In this document: one piece after another, positions 44,401 to 55,525 of the stretch
Numbering within the stretch: position 1 is the first letter of the stretch
How the letters are laid out: every line of letters begins with the position of its first letter
Assembly: GCF_000315625.1 (NCBI RefSeq)
Contig: NW_005434673.1
Coordinates: 1,277,433-1,341,432, forward strand
Direction of reading: 5' to 3'
Source of the DNA: Guillardia theta CCMP2712
Taxonomy: Eukaryota; Cryptophyceae; Pyrenomonadales; Geminigeraceae
Length of the DNA: 64,000 nucleotides
Position numbers and translations under genes: made by a program
Notes under the pieces: generated by a model
The model's database searches: none
Told to the model about the DNA's origin: nothing
The model's input: only the letters and a program-made list of their open reading frames with translations

Positions 44401-45335
44401 ATATACACGGGTGGTTTTAACATGAATTTAGGGGGTGGTCGATGGGTGTTCGGGGTACACCGAACGGTGAGGGTGTCTCACGTGGGGGGAGATCACGCTA
44501 TGGTGATGATGTATGGGTGGGGTCATTACCCTACCTATTCTTATTCTTCTATAATCTTTTACGAAATCAGGGTAGTGGTATATACCCCTACCCTTATTTT
44601 TAGACCATGTTCGTTTTCAAGGAAGATGGGAGGGAATGCAGGGCAAGGAGTTCACTGGTTCTTGACGGGGTGGGTACTCTTTTACGGGGGGTGGGGTAGT
44701 CAGAAGCACCATGGGTGTAGCAGGGGTGGTAAATGAACAAACAATTCTGAAACTGGAAGGGTGGGGTACATCGAGGTACCCAGGAAAACCATAACAGAAT
44801 TTTGGTTTTATCAGGTGGGTGGTACCCTCAGGGACTGATTGTCTGGGTGGGTAGGGGTGACCATATCTGTAAACCCTCCTGGAATATACAGTGCGAATTG
44901 GAGATGCAGGGTGGGGTGTTCATTGTGGGGTAGGGGTGGGTATCGAGTGAGGGGTGGGTAGTTGGGTCACAACTACAAAGCTTTTTTGTTTGGAGGAAGC
45001 GGGTGGGGTCATCAATAGATGTGTGGGTGGGGTATGTATGGAAGGGGTGGGTGTGAAGGGCCAGGTACTATCAAGATTTTGGGTGGGTATTAAATTTTGA
45101 TGGTGGGTATATCCATCAAGGGTTATGATATTCTGTGAATAAAGGGGGTAAAATGAACTGAATAATGGGGTGTAGATAGCTAATTGTTGTGAAATGACGG
45201 GTATGATAGGATGTCAAGGTATATCTGAGGGGTAGGGTCATAAAGGAGGGGTACATTTGAGATTCACATGTGATTGACCTATGATGTGGGTACTGGTGTA
45301 GGAGGGGTGGGGGATACAACAGTGTGGGGGTGGGG
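44395..45335. repeat. GGGGTA-rich degenerate tract (longest)
   Basis: Dozens of GGGTA, GGGGTGG and GTGGGTA words separated by AT-rich spacers of 10-40 bp, for example TTAGGGGGTGGTCG, GACGGGGTGGGTAC, GGGGTAGGGGTGGGTA and GGAGGGGTGGGGG. It is degenerate rather than a fixed tandem array. G runs are strongly biased to the plus strand, whereas the tracts at 29745 and 38880 have them on the minus strand. Confidence 0.7.
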
Positions 45336-45975
45336 TGGAACCGTGGGAATGGAGGGGCTGGGACATGGCGAAGGAGTCGCTATGTTGTCTGTGGAGGAGG
45401 AGGAGGATGGAGAGGAGGAGGAGAACGTGGAGGAGGAGGATACAGGAAGGAAATCAGGCGAGGAATGATATGCGATCGTGCAAGGGATCTTGTCTGCCCT
45501 GTTTCTGTCGTGTTTGTGTTCGTAATCACCAGAGATGCAAGTTGGTGCCATGATCATGGAAACACGAAAAGATGCTCGATGGCATCAAAATCGTTTGCGA
45601 AATTATGGAAGATATTCGTACGATCTGATTAGGACAGAAGAAAGATGATGAGTAAGGAAGGAGCATTGAAAAAAATCGTAGATCGACCCAGCACCTGTGT
45701 TCGCGGGAGCAAGGCTGCACTGTGGCGATCCATGAGAGGAATACAATGATTGCAGGACACCGAACTATGCGAAGAGACGATTTGTAAGAATCAAGCCATA
45801 GGACCATGAAAGGGGAAGCAAAGGGGAAGTAGATTGTAGTTGAAAAGTTCGATCGCATTGACCTCAGTGTGTATGTTACGCGGCAAAGACGTAGAAGTGA
45901 ATGTGCCTTCTCTGTGAATGTTCCATCTGACGATCTCTGCATGTAGATTTCTCTTGACCTGTTGTCGCAGAAGTC

Positions 45976-47322
45976 ATGCCGACCACCTCTTGGGTCTTGT
46001 TGTCTTTCACTCTGGTGTCGACGGCCTCAGCATTTCATGTCCCACAGTCTACACTGGGACTGCCGTGCTTGAGGCAAAGAGGTGACAGCGTTTGCTCGTT
46101 GAAGATGCAGAGGAAGGAGGAGCAACGATCCTTGTTGGATCGAAGGAAGATGAGGAGTAGAGCCATCGGCCGAGACCTCTACACTCCACTCTCCTTCCTC
46201 CCTCAAGTTTCTGAGCAGGCGCGGGGATCAACGGGCAAGACCAAGAAAAAGGAGGAGTCGATCCCTGAGACTCTAGCGAAGATGGTTGAAGACTTCTCGA
46301 CTTCTCTTGACGTGGGAACGGCACGAGCTTGGCTGCTCTTTATAGTCGCTCTCTCGGGCATCAACTTTGGAGCGATCAAGGTGCTTGACGGTGGTTTCTT
46401 CGACGGCTCTTCCATCCTTGCTGTCCGCTTCATCATCGCTGCTGCAGTTTTGAGTCCCTGGCTGTTCCGCGCCAAGAAAGAAATCATCGTTCCATCGATT
46501 GAGACTGGCGCATGGCTTGCTGGCGGATACTTCGTGCAGTCGGTCAGTCTGACCGGAGGAACTGACTCCGGCGTTGCAGCCTTCTTCGCCTCCATGACGA
46601 CCGTCATCTGTCCCTTCCTCGAGGCCACGACAGGCATCAGGCTGGAGAGGAGGGCATGGGCTGCTGCGTTTCTTGCCGTTTGTGGAGCTGCTTGCTTGGA
46701 GCTGGGCGGAGGCTCTCTGCCGACAGGAGCAGACTTCTGGGGGATCCTGCAACCTTTTCTTTTCGGCTTGTATTTGTTCAAGACAGAGCGGACGGTGCAT
46801 GAGAATCCCTCCCAGGCGCTGGAGATCACTTCGATCCAAACGCTCGTCACTGCTGTCATGAGCTGCGCAGTCGCTGCCGTCGGGCACTGGGACTTGCTGC
46901 ATGCCGTCGACCCGGCAACAGCAGCCCCAATGCTCACAGACGCGGCGAAACAGCTGGGAGCGCATCAGGTGGGGCAAAGCCTTGCACAGGACGTAGGCGC
47001 TGTTCTCCCGTCCTTGCAGGAGTGCCTGGCGCTCTTGTGGATGGGGATCATGTCGTCAGCTTTTGTGTTGGGGATGGAGACAGTCGTGGTGGGGAAACTC
47101 TCGAGCTCTGAGACAGCTCTCATGTTCTCTACCGAGCCGCTGTGGGCTGCAGCGTTCGGGTCCATGTTCATCGGGGAGAGCTTCGGGTGGAACACAGCCG
47201 TGGGAGGAGCGCTGGCTATCACCGCATGCCTGACAAGATCGCTTGACAGGAACGCTGTCAGAGTCTTGTCAGTCAAGTTGCGATCCGTTCCGAGAGCCAT
47301 GAGGAAGGCATTCTCATCTTGA
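45976..47322 (+). CDS. EamA/DMT-family transporter with bipartite plastid-targeting leader
   Basis: A 448-residue intronless frame from ATG. Residues 1-19 form a signal peptide (SWVLLSFTLVSTASA) followed by Phe at the predicted cleavage point (ASA-FHVP), then a basic, Ser/Arg-rich transit-like stretch to about residue 110: the pattern used to import proteins into complex red-lineage plastids. Two EamA repeats follow: LLFIVALSGINFGAIK, SILAVRFIIAAAVLSPWL, YFVQSVSLTGGTDSGVAAFF...TTVICPFLEA, FLAVCGAACLELGGG; then IMSSAFVLGMETVVVGKLSS, ALMFSTEPLWAAAFGSMFIG and AVGGALAITACL, about ten helices in all. DMT carriers exchange or export small metabolites; the substrate is unknown and the protein is not an obvious triose-phosphate translocator. 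It is likely in a plastid envelope membrane. It is tail to tail with the HECT ligase, 139 bp apart. Confidence 0.85.
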   Translation: MPTTSWVLLSFTLVSTASAFHVPQSTLGLPCLRQRGDSVCSLKMQRKEEQRSLLDRRKMRSRAIGRDLYTPLSFLPQVSEQARGSTGKTKKKEESIPETLAKMVEDFSTSLDVGTARAWLLFIVALSGINFGAIKVLDGGFFDGSSILAVRFIIAAAVLSPWLFRAKKEIIVPSIETGAWLAGGYFVQSVSLTGGTDSGVAAFFASMTTVICPFLEATTGIRLERRAWAAAFLAVCGAACLELGGGSLPTGADFWGILQPFLFGLYLFKTERTVHENPSQALEITSIQTLVTAVMSCAVAAVGHWDLLHAVDPATAAPMLTDAAKQLGAHQVGQSLAQDVGAVLPSLQECLALLWMGIMSSAFVLGMETVVVGKLSSSETALMFSTEPLWAAAFGSMFIGESFGWNTAVGGALAITACLTRSLDRNAVRVLSVKLRSVPRAMRKAFSS

Positions 47323-47461
47323 GAGTGAAGGAGCTCAGTGTTCTGCTCCTCTCAATCTCCCAGCGCCTCAGCGTGAGGCTCATGTGCAATACAAACTATT
47401 TTACTGAGAAGTCAATAAACGCTGCATGTAAACAAACAACATGCGAGAGTTTCTTGGTCTT

Positions 47462-50400
47462 CTAATTGAAGTAGAAACCATCCATGCCATGCTGCAGAGC
47501 TGTCTTGAGCCGGCACGCGAGTATTTCTGTCGACGAGTACTCAGGGAGCTTGAGGAAATGGAAGCAGGTGTTGGCTGAAGGAAAGTGATCATCAGGGTCA
47601 TTCTCGCAATGCTTCCTGACTACGGTGAGCTTCGGGTCCAAGTTCTTGAGGCCTCCCGGTGGCAGAACCCTGACTCCAGTCACAAACCGCAGAAAATCTT
47701 TCCTTTCCCGCTCGTCGAGATCACACAAGACGTGAACTAGATGCTGAAAGGTGGAGCTTTCAATGTCGTAGCCGTTTCGTGGTTCTAGATGCTCCAGCAG
47801 ATCATTCTTGCTCCATGACACGTTGGACTCTCCAGACAGCATGCTGCGAAGCTCAGAAGGCGTGAAAGCCTTGAGGTGAGACTCTGGGAATACTTCTGAA
47901 ATCCCTTTACGGATGGCCTCGATCTGCTCGCAGATGCCTTCATCGAGCATGAAATTGTACATACGTTCGACATATTCATGCACGTTGTCAATGTCTACTG
48001 TGACGCTACCGCCATCAGGAATCAAGTCGTAGGATCTGAAGCCGTGAATGGTCGATGACGGGGCATACTGCATTGTGAGACAATAAACTTCAACGTCCGG
48101 CAGGCTTTGTAGCATTTCTTGTTTCCTGTGTGGATCTTCTTCGAGATCTGCTGATTTCTTGACAACTGCAACTTCATGTAGCTGTGCGAGATGTCTCGCC
48201 TTTTCTGGGTCGATGAAGGCAAGATCAGATGCATTCAGTGGGTAATGGCACAGGATCTTGAAGAGAGGATACGCTAACGGTAGACTGATCAACCTATTAT
48301 CAAGCAAGGCTTTTGCCAAGAATGTTCCAAGAAAACGAAATTTCTCCAAGATTGCATCCTTATTAGGGGCGTTTGGCGGAAGTGGAGCTGGGAATAGTCC
48401 GCAGTCACGATGTACATACCTGTTGACCTCGAAAGCGATCTCCAGGTCACCATCTGTCTTTGCCTTGGCCTTCTTCATAGGAGACAACGCGATTTCTGTA
48501 TCAAAAGTTTCAAAACTACTATTGCGATTCTTCTTCAATGTATTGTCCAGATCGTCGCAAATCCACATTCCAAGGTCTCTCTGTTGCAAGGCATCTGAAA
48601 CTAAGGAGTAGAATTCGTTGGTTACACCTGAGCCATGCCCTTCCTCGTCTGCGAAAGTGACCTCTAGGATAGCTTTTCGCTTAGCATGCACTTTCATAAC
48701 ACTCATTGCCCATTCCAGGATTTGGCTACCTCTTTTCACAACGACTCTCTCCTGCTTTAATTGCCCAAGAGATCTAGATGTGTCCTCTTCACGAGTTCGA
48801 GCATTTGCTCGCTGGCGCACCTGCATGAAAATATTTCAGTAACAAATAAATCGAACCACAAAACTAACCCGCTCTGGTGATTTATCTTGCGCAGATTGAA
48901 TCGCAGCAACACTTCGATCTACACCGAAGGAACAATGTGCGAAATATTGAAACCTGATTTCAAAAGGAAATACGGGTGCATACTTCGTCACGACCTCGTG
49001 ACACCATTTCGGCATAGACCCAGATGTAATGGCCAGAGGATCCGAAAGCTGTTGCTTCAACTTATTGGAAAGCTTTTGATTAATCAATTCCTGCGCAATA
49101 TCCTGATGTATCGAGTTCAAATCTTCCAGACTCTCGTTAACTATCTTTAAGAATTGTAAAATTCGATTAACTTTATCACTCAAGCCATGACTCGACATGA
49201 ATTCAGCAAGCATCATTTCTTGCCTGCTCAAATACGAGTCTCCATCAGATGAAATGTCATCTTTGCTTTTTGCTGAACGGGACGGCAACGATTTTGTGAC
49301 AGGATCTCCGTAAAATGAATTGTATGCTGCTATGATCTTTGAGCAATTATTCCGTTTAGACACCTGCTTCACGTTCCCGGACAGTTTCCATAGTTTGAGC
49401 CAATCAGAAGTGGCACGTTCTTGCATGCATAATACGACCTCTCCTTTCGATAAGGTATCACTTCCGAGATGTTCAGCGACATATGCAGGCGTCCATGGAA
49501 GGCTGTCACCTGCATGCGGATCATCAGATTCGCGCGCTAGGCGATATGTGATAGTGAATGTCGTATCCCATATCTTATTGGTTGAGGTACATGAGGCTGG
49601 ATTTTGTGATGAATAAAACTTCTTGTGCACAACCCGAAAAATGGTTGATTCTAAATCCAGCAATTCTGCACGGTCAACATGGACCGCATCGCACGAAATA
49701 CGAACACTGTTTGCATCAGAGGGCATCGAAATGAAAAGGGCAAGTCGTTGCCGTGAGGACTTTTCTGGGCTCCGCACCTGCTGCGTAGAGTTGTTTCGAA
49801 CTGTCCCTGGATCTTCAATTTCCAGAGTAACCGGCTGTTCGGTTGTAGTACGGTTCCTGCGAGGATCAAACGCAGCTTCGAGTGACGAAAATTCTCTCTT
49901 CAGCGTCACATGTGATTCCCAAGTGTGAGAACGATCTGTGAAAGTGTTCTCAGAATGTGAAATCTGTCGACAAGGAAGCATGCGCCGCTTGGCCCCAGGT
50001 TTTCGAATCACGTAGAATGTGTGACCCTCTTCTGCATGCACATCATCCAAGTAACAACCTTCGCAAAGATCATAATCCTTGCAAACAGAACATCGAAAGC
50101 GATTTCCAACGAGGGGAAACTTCACACAGCCGTCGCATTGTACACTTGAATGTGTGAGGTTCACTTCGCTGTCGTCATCTACTTCTTCATCGCTATCGAC
50201 TGGGCTCGGGGTGGAGTCATCAAACAACTTCAAATCATAGCAGTTCTGGGCTCCCATTCTATACCTATTTGATTCACCGTTTTCCCAGCGTACTTCCACC
50301 CAGCCTTCATTGATTTCTGTTTGCACAATTCCAACTTCTCCCTGCCCTCCATCCTGGCTACCCCATTTCCAATCGAATCCCCTTACAACTTTTGTTCCAA

Positions 50401-53400
50401 CTTGAAATTTGTGCACTTGTCGCCTTGCCTCCAGACGTGCGGATGCTTCGATTTCCATCAACTGCTTTCCTGGTCTATCAAGGGCAACAGAGGTAACTGT
50501 ACCATATATTTCAAATCCAGAAAGTGATAGGTAATTCTTCCCGCCAGCATTTCGCCCTGTTTGTATTATTCGTACATACCTCCAACCATGTGAAGTCTCT
50601 GGTGTATCCAAATCCCATGTGTATGTCGAGCCAGGTTCCACCATGCCCTGATCATTGTCATGCGATCGGATTGTAGTCCAATTAACACCATCCGTCGACA
50701 TTTGCAACTGCCATGTCCTCAGAGCTGACCTCCCATATCCGCATGCATGGCGGAGTGTATATGCAGATGGGATCAAGTTCAATCCTAAATCGATAATAAA
50801 CCATGAGCTTGATCGATCCTTCGTGTGGCAATTTTGCGCATCAGACGACCTGCTAAGAATATCTTCAACTTTGCCGTAAGGTAACGTGCGGCCATCGGAT
50901 GATGTTATGAATACTAGACCATGTGAAGCAGGATTTATCCATTCCTTTGAACCTCCGTTCGAGCCGATGAAGTAGATTACTCCGTTTTTGTCAAAATCTC
51001 GGCTGTAAATGAATTCATGTTTCTCCTCACTGTCATCAAGAATCCGGAAAAAATTCATTTCACATCTGTCATGATCATACCATTGCGGTACAACTCTTCT
51101 CAAAAGAAATTCCTCAATCGTTGAAACTGTAACTAGCGGCTCAACCTTCATTGTTTTCCCAGTCCAATCGAGAAGCTCCTTTTCACCAGGTGCCCGCCGC
51201 AGACTTATGTTCAACGGAGTTTTGATAGAATCTATGCAAGAAGATGAGTTGTTCGATGAATGTGAATAAATCGGTAATCTCTCAATACACGACAAAATGG
51301 TTTGAAGCTTCCTCAACAGGGTGACAAGCGGTGAGCCGCCTTCACTGTTGGTATCACGCAACAATGTTGTCAGCAGAATCGTTCGTCGTTTCAGCAATGA
51401 GTCCTCAAGATTTGAGAATTCGTCGTTTGGGTCTTTGTATAGCAATAGCACGATAAGAGCCTCAATTACACCTGCATTCTCCAATTCGAATGGTGAGACA
51501 ACGTTTTCAACTTGAAGAAATCGAACAAGATCTTGGAGGACTGCCTCGATTTCGGAACTTGTTGGGGTCAACCCATTGACGCCTGGAATGAATAGTTGAA
51601 TTATACGATCACAAACGCTTCTCAATTCAGCAACCAAACCAATTGGAGTGGCAGTACGTTTAGTGAAATACTTGTCCAAGACATTTCTGGCAAAATATGC
51701 CAAATCCTGCTTTTTGGGATTCGAATCTGAATTGCTTGACAACATTTCCACATTGTTGACGATGCCTTCCCGAAGTAGCAAATGGAAAAAGTCATCAGGG
51801 CATCTACGCATCACATCCCGCACAATTTTGATTCCTATCTTCAAAAATCCAATCTCCTCATCTGCTGGAAGTACCATTGCAAGAAAGTCAACCAAAAGAT
51901 TTCCAAATTCACGTTGCGAGTAACTGCTGTTCTTGAGCTTGCTTCCAGATTTCACAGGGCTTACAATAACAGAATCATCTGATTCCCAATCAGCAGCACA
52001 TTTGTGTAAAAGATTTGAGAGCAGTTCGCGAGAGCAGAGTGAAATCATTTTTGAAATCAGTGTTATGGCATTCTTCCTTACGGGCATCTGCATAGTGTTC
52101 TGATACCTCCGAACAAGAATAGGTAGAAAACGAACAAGAAAACCTACAACATATTCTCCATATTCACATAAATTCAGCGAAGGGTCTTCCTCTTCACTCT
52201 CGTCATTCCCCAGCATTCCTGGATTAGATATGAGATTTTGCTTTGCATTCGATTCGGCAGCTTCCAAAATCCTTATCACCTACAGCAACATCAAAAACTG
52301 CTGCTCTTCGATAATTAAAGTGTACCTCTTCATGTTGACCTTCTTTGAGTATATTTGATGAGCTTCGAGCCTGATCCAATGCTGTCTTCCCTTCAAGATC
52401 AACTTTGAGAGGCTCCGCTCCATGTTTTAGGAGAAGCTCGACCATTCTTGGCCTTCCAAATCTTGCTGCATAATGCAAAGGTGGATTTCTTCCCAGGTTT
52501 GGATCTGCTCCATTTCTAATCAAATATTCTGCCATATCCTCGGTTCCAGAGTATGCCACCCACACAAGAATCGTTTGACCAAAAGGATCAGCAAAGTTCA
52601 CATCTGTACCGTTCTCTATTGCCTCAATCAGGGATTCCAAATTATTGTTTCGAATCGCATCGATTGCTCCCAAGTCTCGAGAATGACTATCATCATAAAC
52701 CGTTCTATCATCTTGTGATCCATGTGATTTCTGGATGCCATCGTACCCTTTGAAAAGAAAGGTAACAATTAAATCCATAAGACCTAATACAGACAAGCTT
52801 GTCTTTTCATCTTCACGAGCTGCAAGCACCACCCTAATTGCATTTACAATCGGCCCTTCCAGAACGGTTTCGGCGAGACTCTTCGAACCTCTCAACAATG
52901 AAAGCAGCAAATGTACGACTTTTCCTATGGGAAATGCGATATCTTGTTCACTATGGTCGAGCTCTTCTCTTGTAGCCATCAGCTTGATCAGATTGTCGAC
53001 CAGTCCGTGTTCGTTGAGTCTCTTTAAATCAACGTTTGCATGAGAAAGCATGTCCACTAGAGTGCTCAATGATTCGATAGCATGGTCGACAACAACGGTA
53101 TCCTTGTGGTCAAGAAAAGCTGTGAGCGATGCAACACACGAAGAAAAAGCCGGGTGGTCAGCCTTGAGACGGCGGCAAAGCATGGAAGCTACTGACAGAG
53201 AGCTTTGCAACGTATCTTTGTGCAAGGTTGATGCGTTCGCATTGACAAAGTTCAACAAGCTTTGTAGCCCATCTGCTTCAAATACAGCCCTAGCTTCACG
53301 TCGGCAAAGCAGCTCCAACACCTTGACAGATTGCTCTGCAACGTCCCTGAGCAAACACAGATTGTCAGCTGGAATTTAACGGAAGAGGCTAGTAAAAGCA

Positions 53401-53950
53401 TCAAATGTTGAACTCGATCTTACCTCGACATTCGAATCATGTCCAAATCATTTGAATCTTTGATAGGAAAAAGAACCAAGGCTTTGCAGAAGGATTTCAC
53501 TGCACCATTGACCTCCACGACCTTTCTGGCCGTGCTGTCCACATGGACATCAAGGAAATAGGTTATTGCTCTTGCAGCACTTTCCAACACTTCAAGCGGC
53601 GCATTGGTATCCATGAAAACATGGCATAGGGCAGGAAGAAATGTACCTGGACGATATTTCTGAAAAATGACATCTACATTATCACACGTCAATATGTCCA
53701 TATTGAAAAGCTCCAAAGCATCTTTTTGGCGCTGGTAATCTGCCGCCAAACTGCCTTCATCTTTCACCTCGTCCGTGCTGCCTTTAAGGCCCGCAAGTAT
53801 ATCTTCTGGGTCCACCTCTATCCCGAACATATCATCGACGTGCCTTAAGGCAAGTACACAGCCTATGTTGTGCAAAAGATCAGCAATGGTCAAACTTCCG
53901 AACATGATGGAGTGAGAGCGCGAGATAACTTTGTTCAAGAAAGAAAGCAT
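47462..53950 (-). CDS. HECTD1-like HECT E3 ubiquitin ligase with ankyrin, discoidin-like, MIB/HERC2 and ZZ domains
   Basis: About 2,000 residues; the HECT domain forms a ubiquitin thioester before transfer to substrate. Order: Arm/HEAT-like N-terminus (IADLLHNIGCVLALRHVDDM); ankyrin repeats (VNFADPFGQTILVWVAYSGT, PPLHYAARFGRPRMVELLLK); a galactose-binding/discoidin-like domain (SSSWFIIDLGLNLIPSAYTL, YLSLSGFEIYG); MIB/HERC2 (VGTKVVRGFDWKWGSQDGGQ); a ZZ finger (CDGCVKFPLVGNRFRCSVC, DLCEGCY); then HECT (KAILEVTFADEEGHGSGVTN), with catalytic Cys in SANTCFHFLKLPEYSS at 47564-47566 and a C-terminal FYFN. Introns are few: 53347-53423, 52280-52325 (46 bp) and 48821-48868 (48 bp), all phase-consistent. 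ATG at 53948-53950. The layout follows metazoan HECTD1 plus a ZZ finger. Substrates are unknown. Confidence 0.92.
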
Positions 53951-55525
53951 AACGCAAAAGGATCACGTGTGAAAGATTTTCCTTGCTAAATCATCCAAAT
54001 TTCCTCAATCTTTAGAGCTTTGTAGCATCACACCAATACAGGATGACAAGATTACACGAACCAGACAAAAACAGCATTTTTCTACGTATGTCGCATACAA
54101 GCGTCAAGGCAAACCAATGCATCGCAACAGAACTAAAAAGCTGAAACAAAAGAGAAGCGCGTGCCATTGGAAAGGGATGATGGAAGTGGAGACAGCCATG
54201 GTCAGCCGCATGTTGCGTCTCCCCAGACTGTTGCCATGCACGACATGTTTGCTGCAGCCAACAGACCGAACCCCTGAGGGAGGAGGGGGTGAAGGGTGAA
54301 AGGGGGTGGGTCATTGGATGACAATGGTGAAGAAAGGGGAAATGGGGGGTGGGGGTACATTGTTCCGCGTTACATTTGAGGACTGGATCCCTTATTAGCT
54401 GTAGGGTGGGGTGGGGTCCAGCCAAAAGGGTACAGGAAACCAAAAAGTGGCCGAAAGCCAGTGGGGTGGTAACAGAATACTATCAAAGGGTGGGGTGTTT
54501 TCCTTGACCATTGACGGGTTGATGCTAAAAAAGTAGTTGACACCTGGTAGGGTACTCTGAACACACCTGGTAGGGTACTCTGAAGATTCACAGGAGGGTC
54601 TTCGAAGCATGGGGTAGGTAGTTTGTGGCGATCTCAGGGGTCAGGGGTCTATAGGGCTTCCTTTATTAAAAAAAAAGAGCTACAATCTGGACCGATCTTG
54701 TTTGTTGGGGTGGTACTACTATGACGACAATATGGAAAGAGGGGTGCACTAGCTCAAAATGTTTCGTTCTGGAAGGGTGGGTACTGAAACTATGGAGGTG
54801 GGGGTATCAATATAGATGCTTCTTCTTTTTATCAGGCTTGACCAAATCTTTTATGCAATAAATTGCACAATCAAGCCAAATGATATTCATTAAATTCAAA
54901 TACTGAAAACATTTGAATTTCATCTCAACTTCAAATGTTGAAGGAACAATCCTGCGCCCCTACGATCTCATCGTGTACTTCACCCCCATGGATTGGTCTA
55001 CCCCTACCAACCTCGAGGTTGGTAGGGGTAGACCCATTGGTGAGTATTACCCCCATATATTCCCACATAAATCCCGTTATCTTAACCCGTACTGTTTCAC
55101 TGTACCCGTCTGATTGCCTCTACTACCCCACCTGTTCCAAGAGAAGGGATCACAGATACTTCCAGCACCCACCCAGGGAGATCCCGATCAGAAGACCCAC
55201 GGGGGGGGTGGGGTAATCAGATGATGATGTGAAAATTGATTTGGCGTGCACACAATTCTTCCTCCCATCACACAACATATTCTTCTCTCGTTCTTGTATC
55301 CTCCCCTCCTCCTCCTCTCCTCCCATCTCCCACCCCATCTCCCGCCCCACCTCCTCGCTTTCCTACCATGATACCTCCTGCTCGTCAAAATCGCCCCTGA
55401 TCCTGGCTTCAAGTAGCGTTCTTTCGAAGTGTTGAGTCCAATTCCAATCGCACCACAAGAATCTCACCACCAGACTCCTTCTCTGCATTACTGAGAGAAT
55501 TTCAAAGGTTTCTTTTGAAACAAAC
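53951..55525. repeat. intergenic with GGGGTA/TACCCC tracts and a perfect palindrome
   Basis: From 54290 to 54810 there are plus-strand GGGTGGG, GGGGTAC and GGTAGGGTAC words with AT-rich spacers, including a 21-bp direct repeat CACCTGGTAGGGTACTCTGA(A) at 54541 and 54564. From 54955 to 55215 both orientations occur, with a perfect 40-bp palindrome at 54995-55034. No gene is supported; the short frames are not conserved in character. Confidence 0.65.
54995..55034. repeat. perfect 40-bp palindrome centred on CTCGAG
   Basis: The left half GGTCTACCCCTACCAACCTC is followed immediately by its exact reverse complement with no spacer. The centre is an XhoI-type CTCGAG. The arms contain TACCCC and GGGGTA, the words that define the surrounding tracts. 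Confidence 0.97.

Larger units (their letters stand above)
43959..45975. other. intergenic: GGAGCA array, GC island, long GGGGTA-rich tract
   Basis: At 44040-44125 there is a (GGAGCA)n array. At 44215-44400 lies the third GC-rich island. At 44395-45335 there is the longest GGGTGGGGTA/GGGGTGGGTA-rich stretch in the window, with AT-rich spacers. At 45395-45445 there is a GGA tract. From 45450 to 45975 the sequence is ordinary and probably contains the promoter of the EamA transporter. No gene is supported; the 43998-44327 plus frame is repeat-driven. Confidence 0.6.

Noticed and set aside
44395-45335. Interstitial telomere array
   Set aside because: The GGGGTA words are degenerate and irregularly spaced, lie between ordinary genes and do not form a fixed tandem unit, so a telomere relic is not supported.
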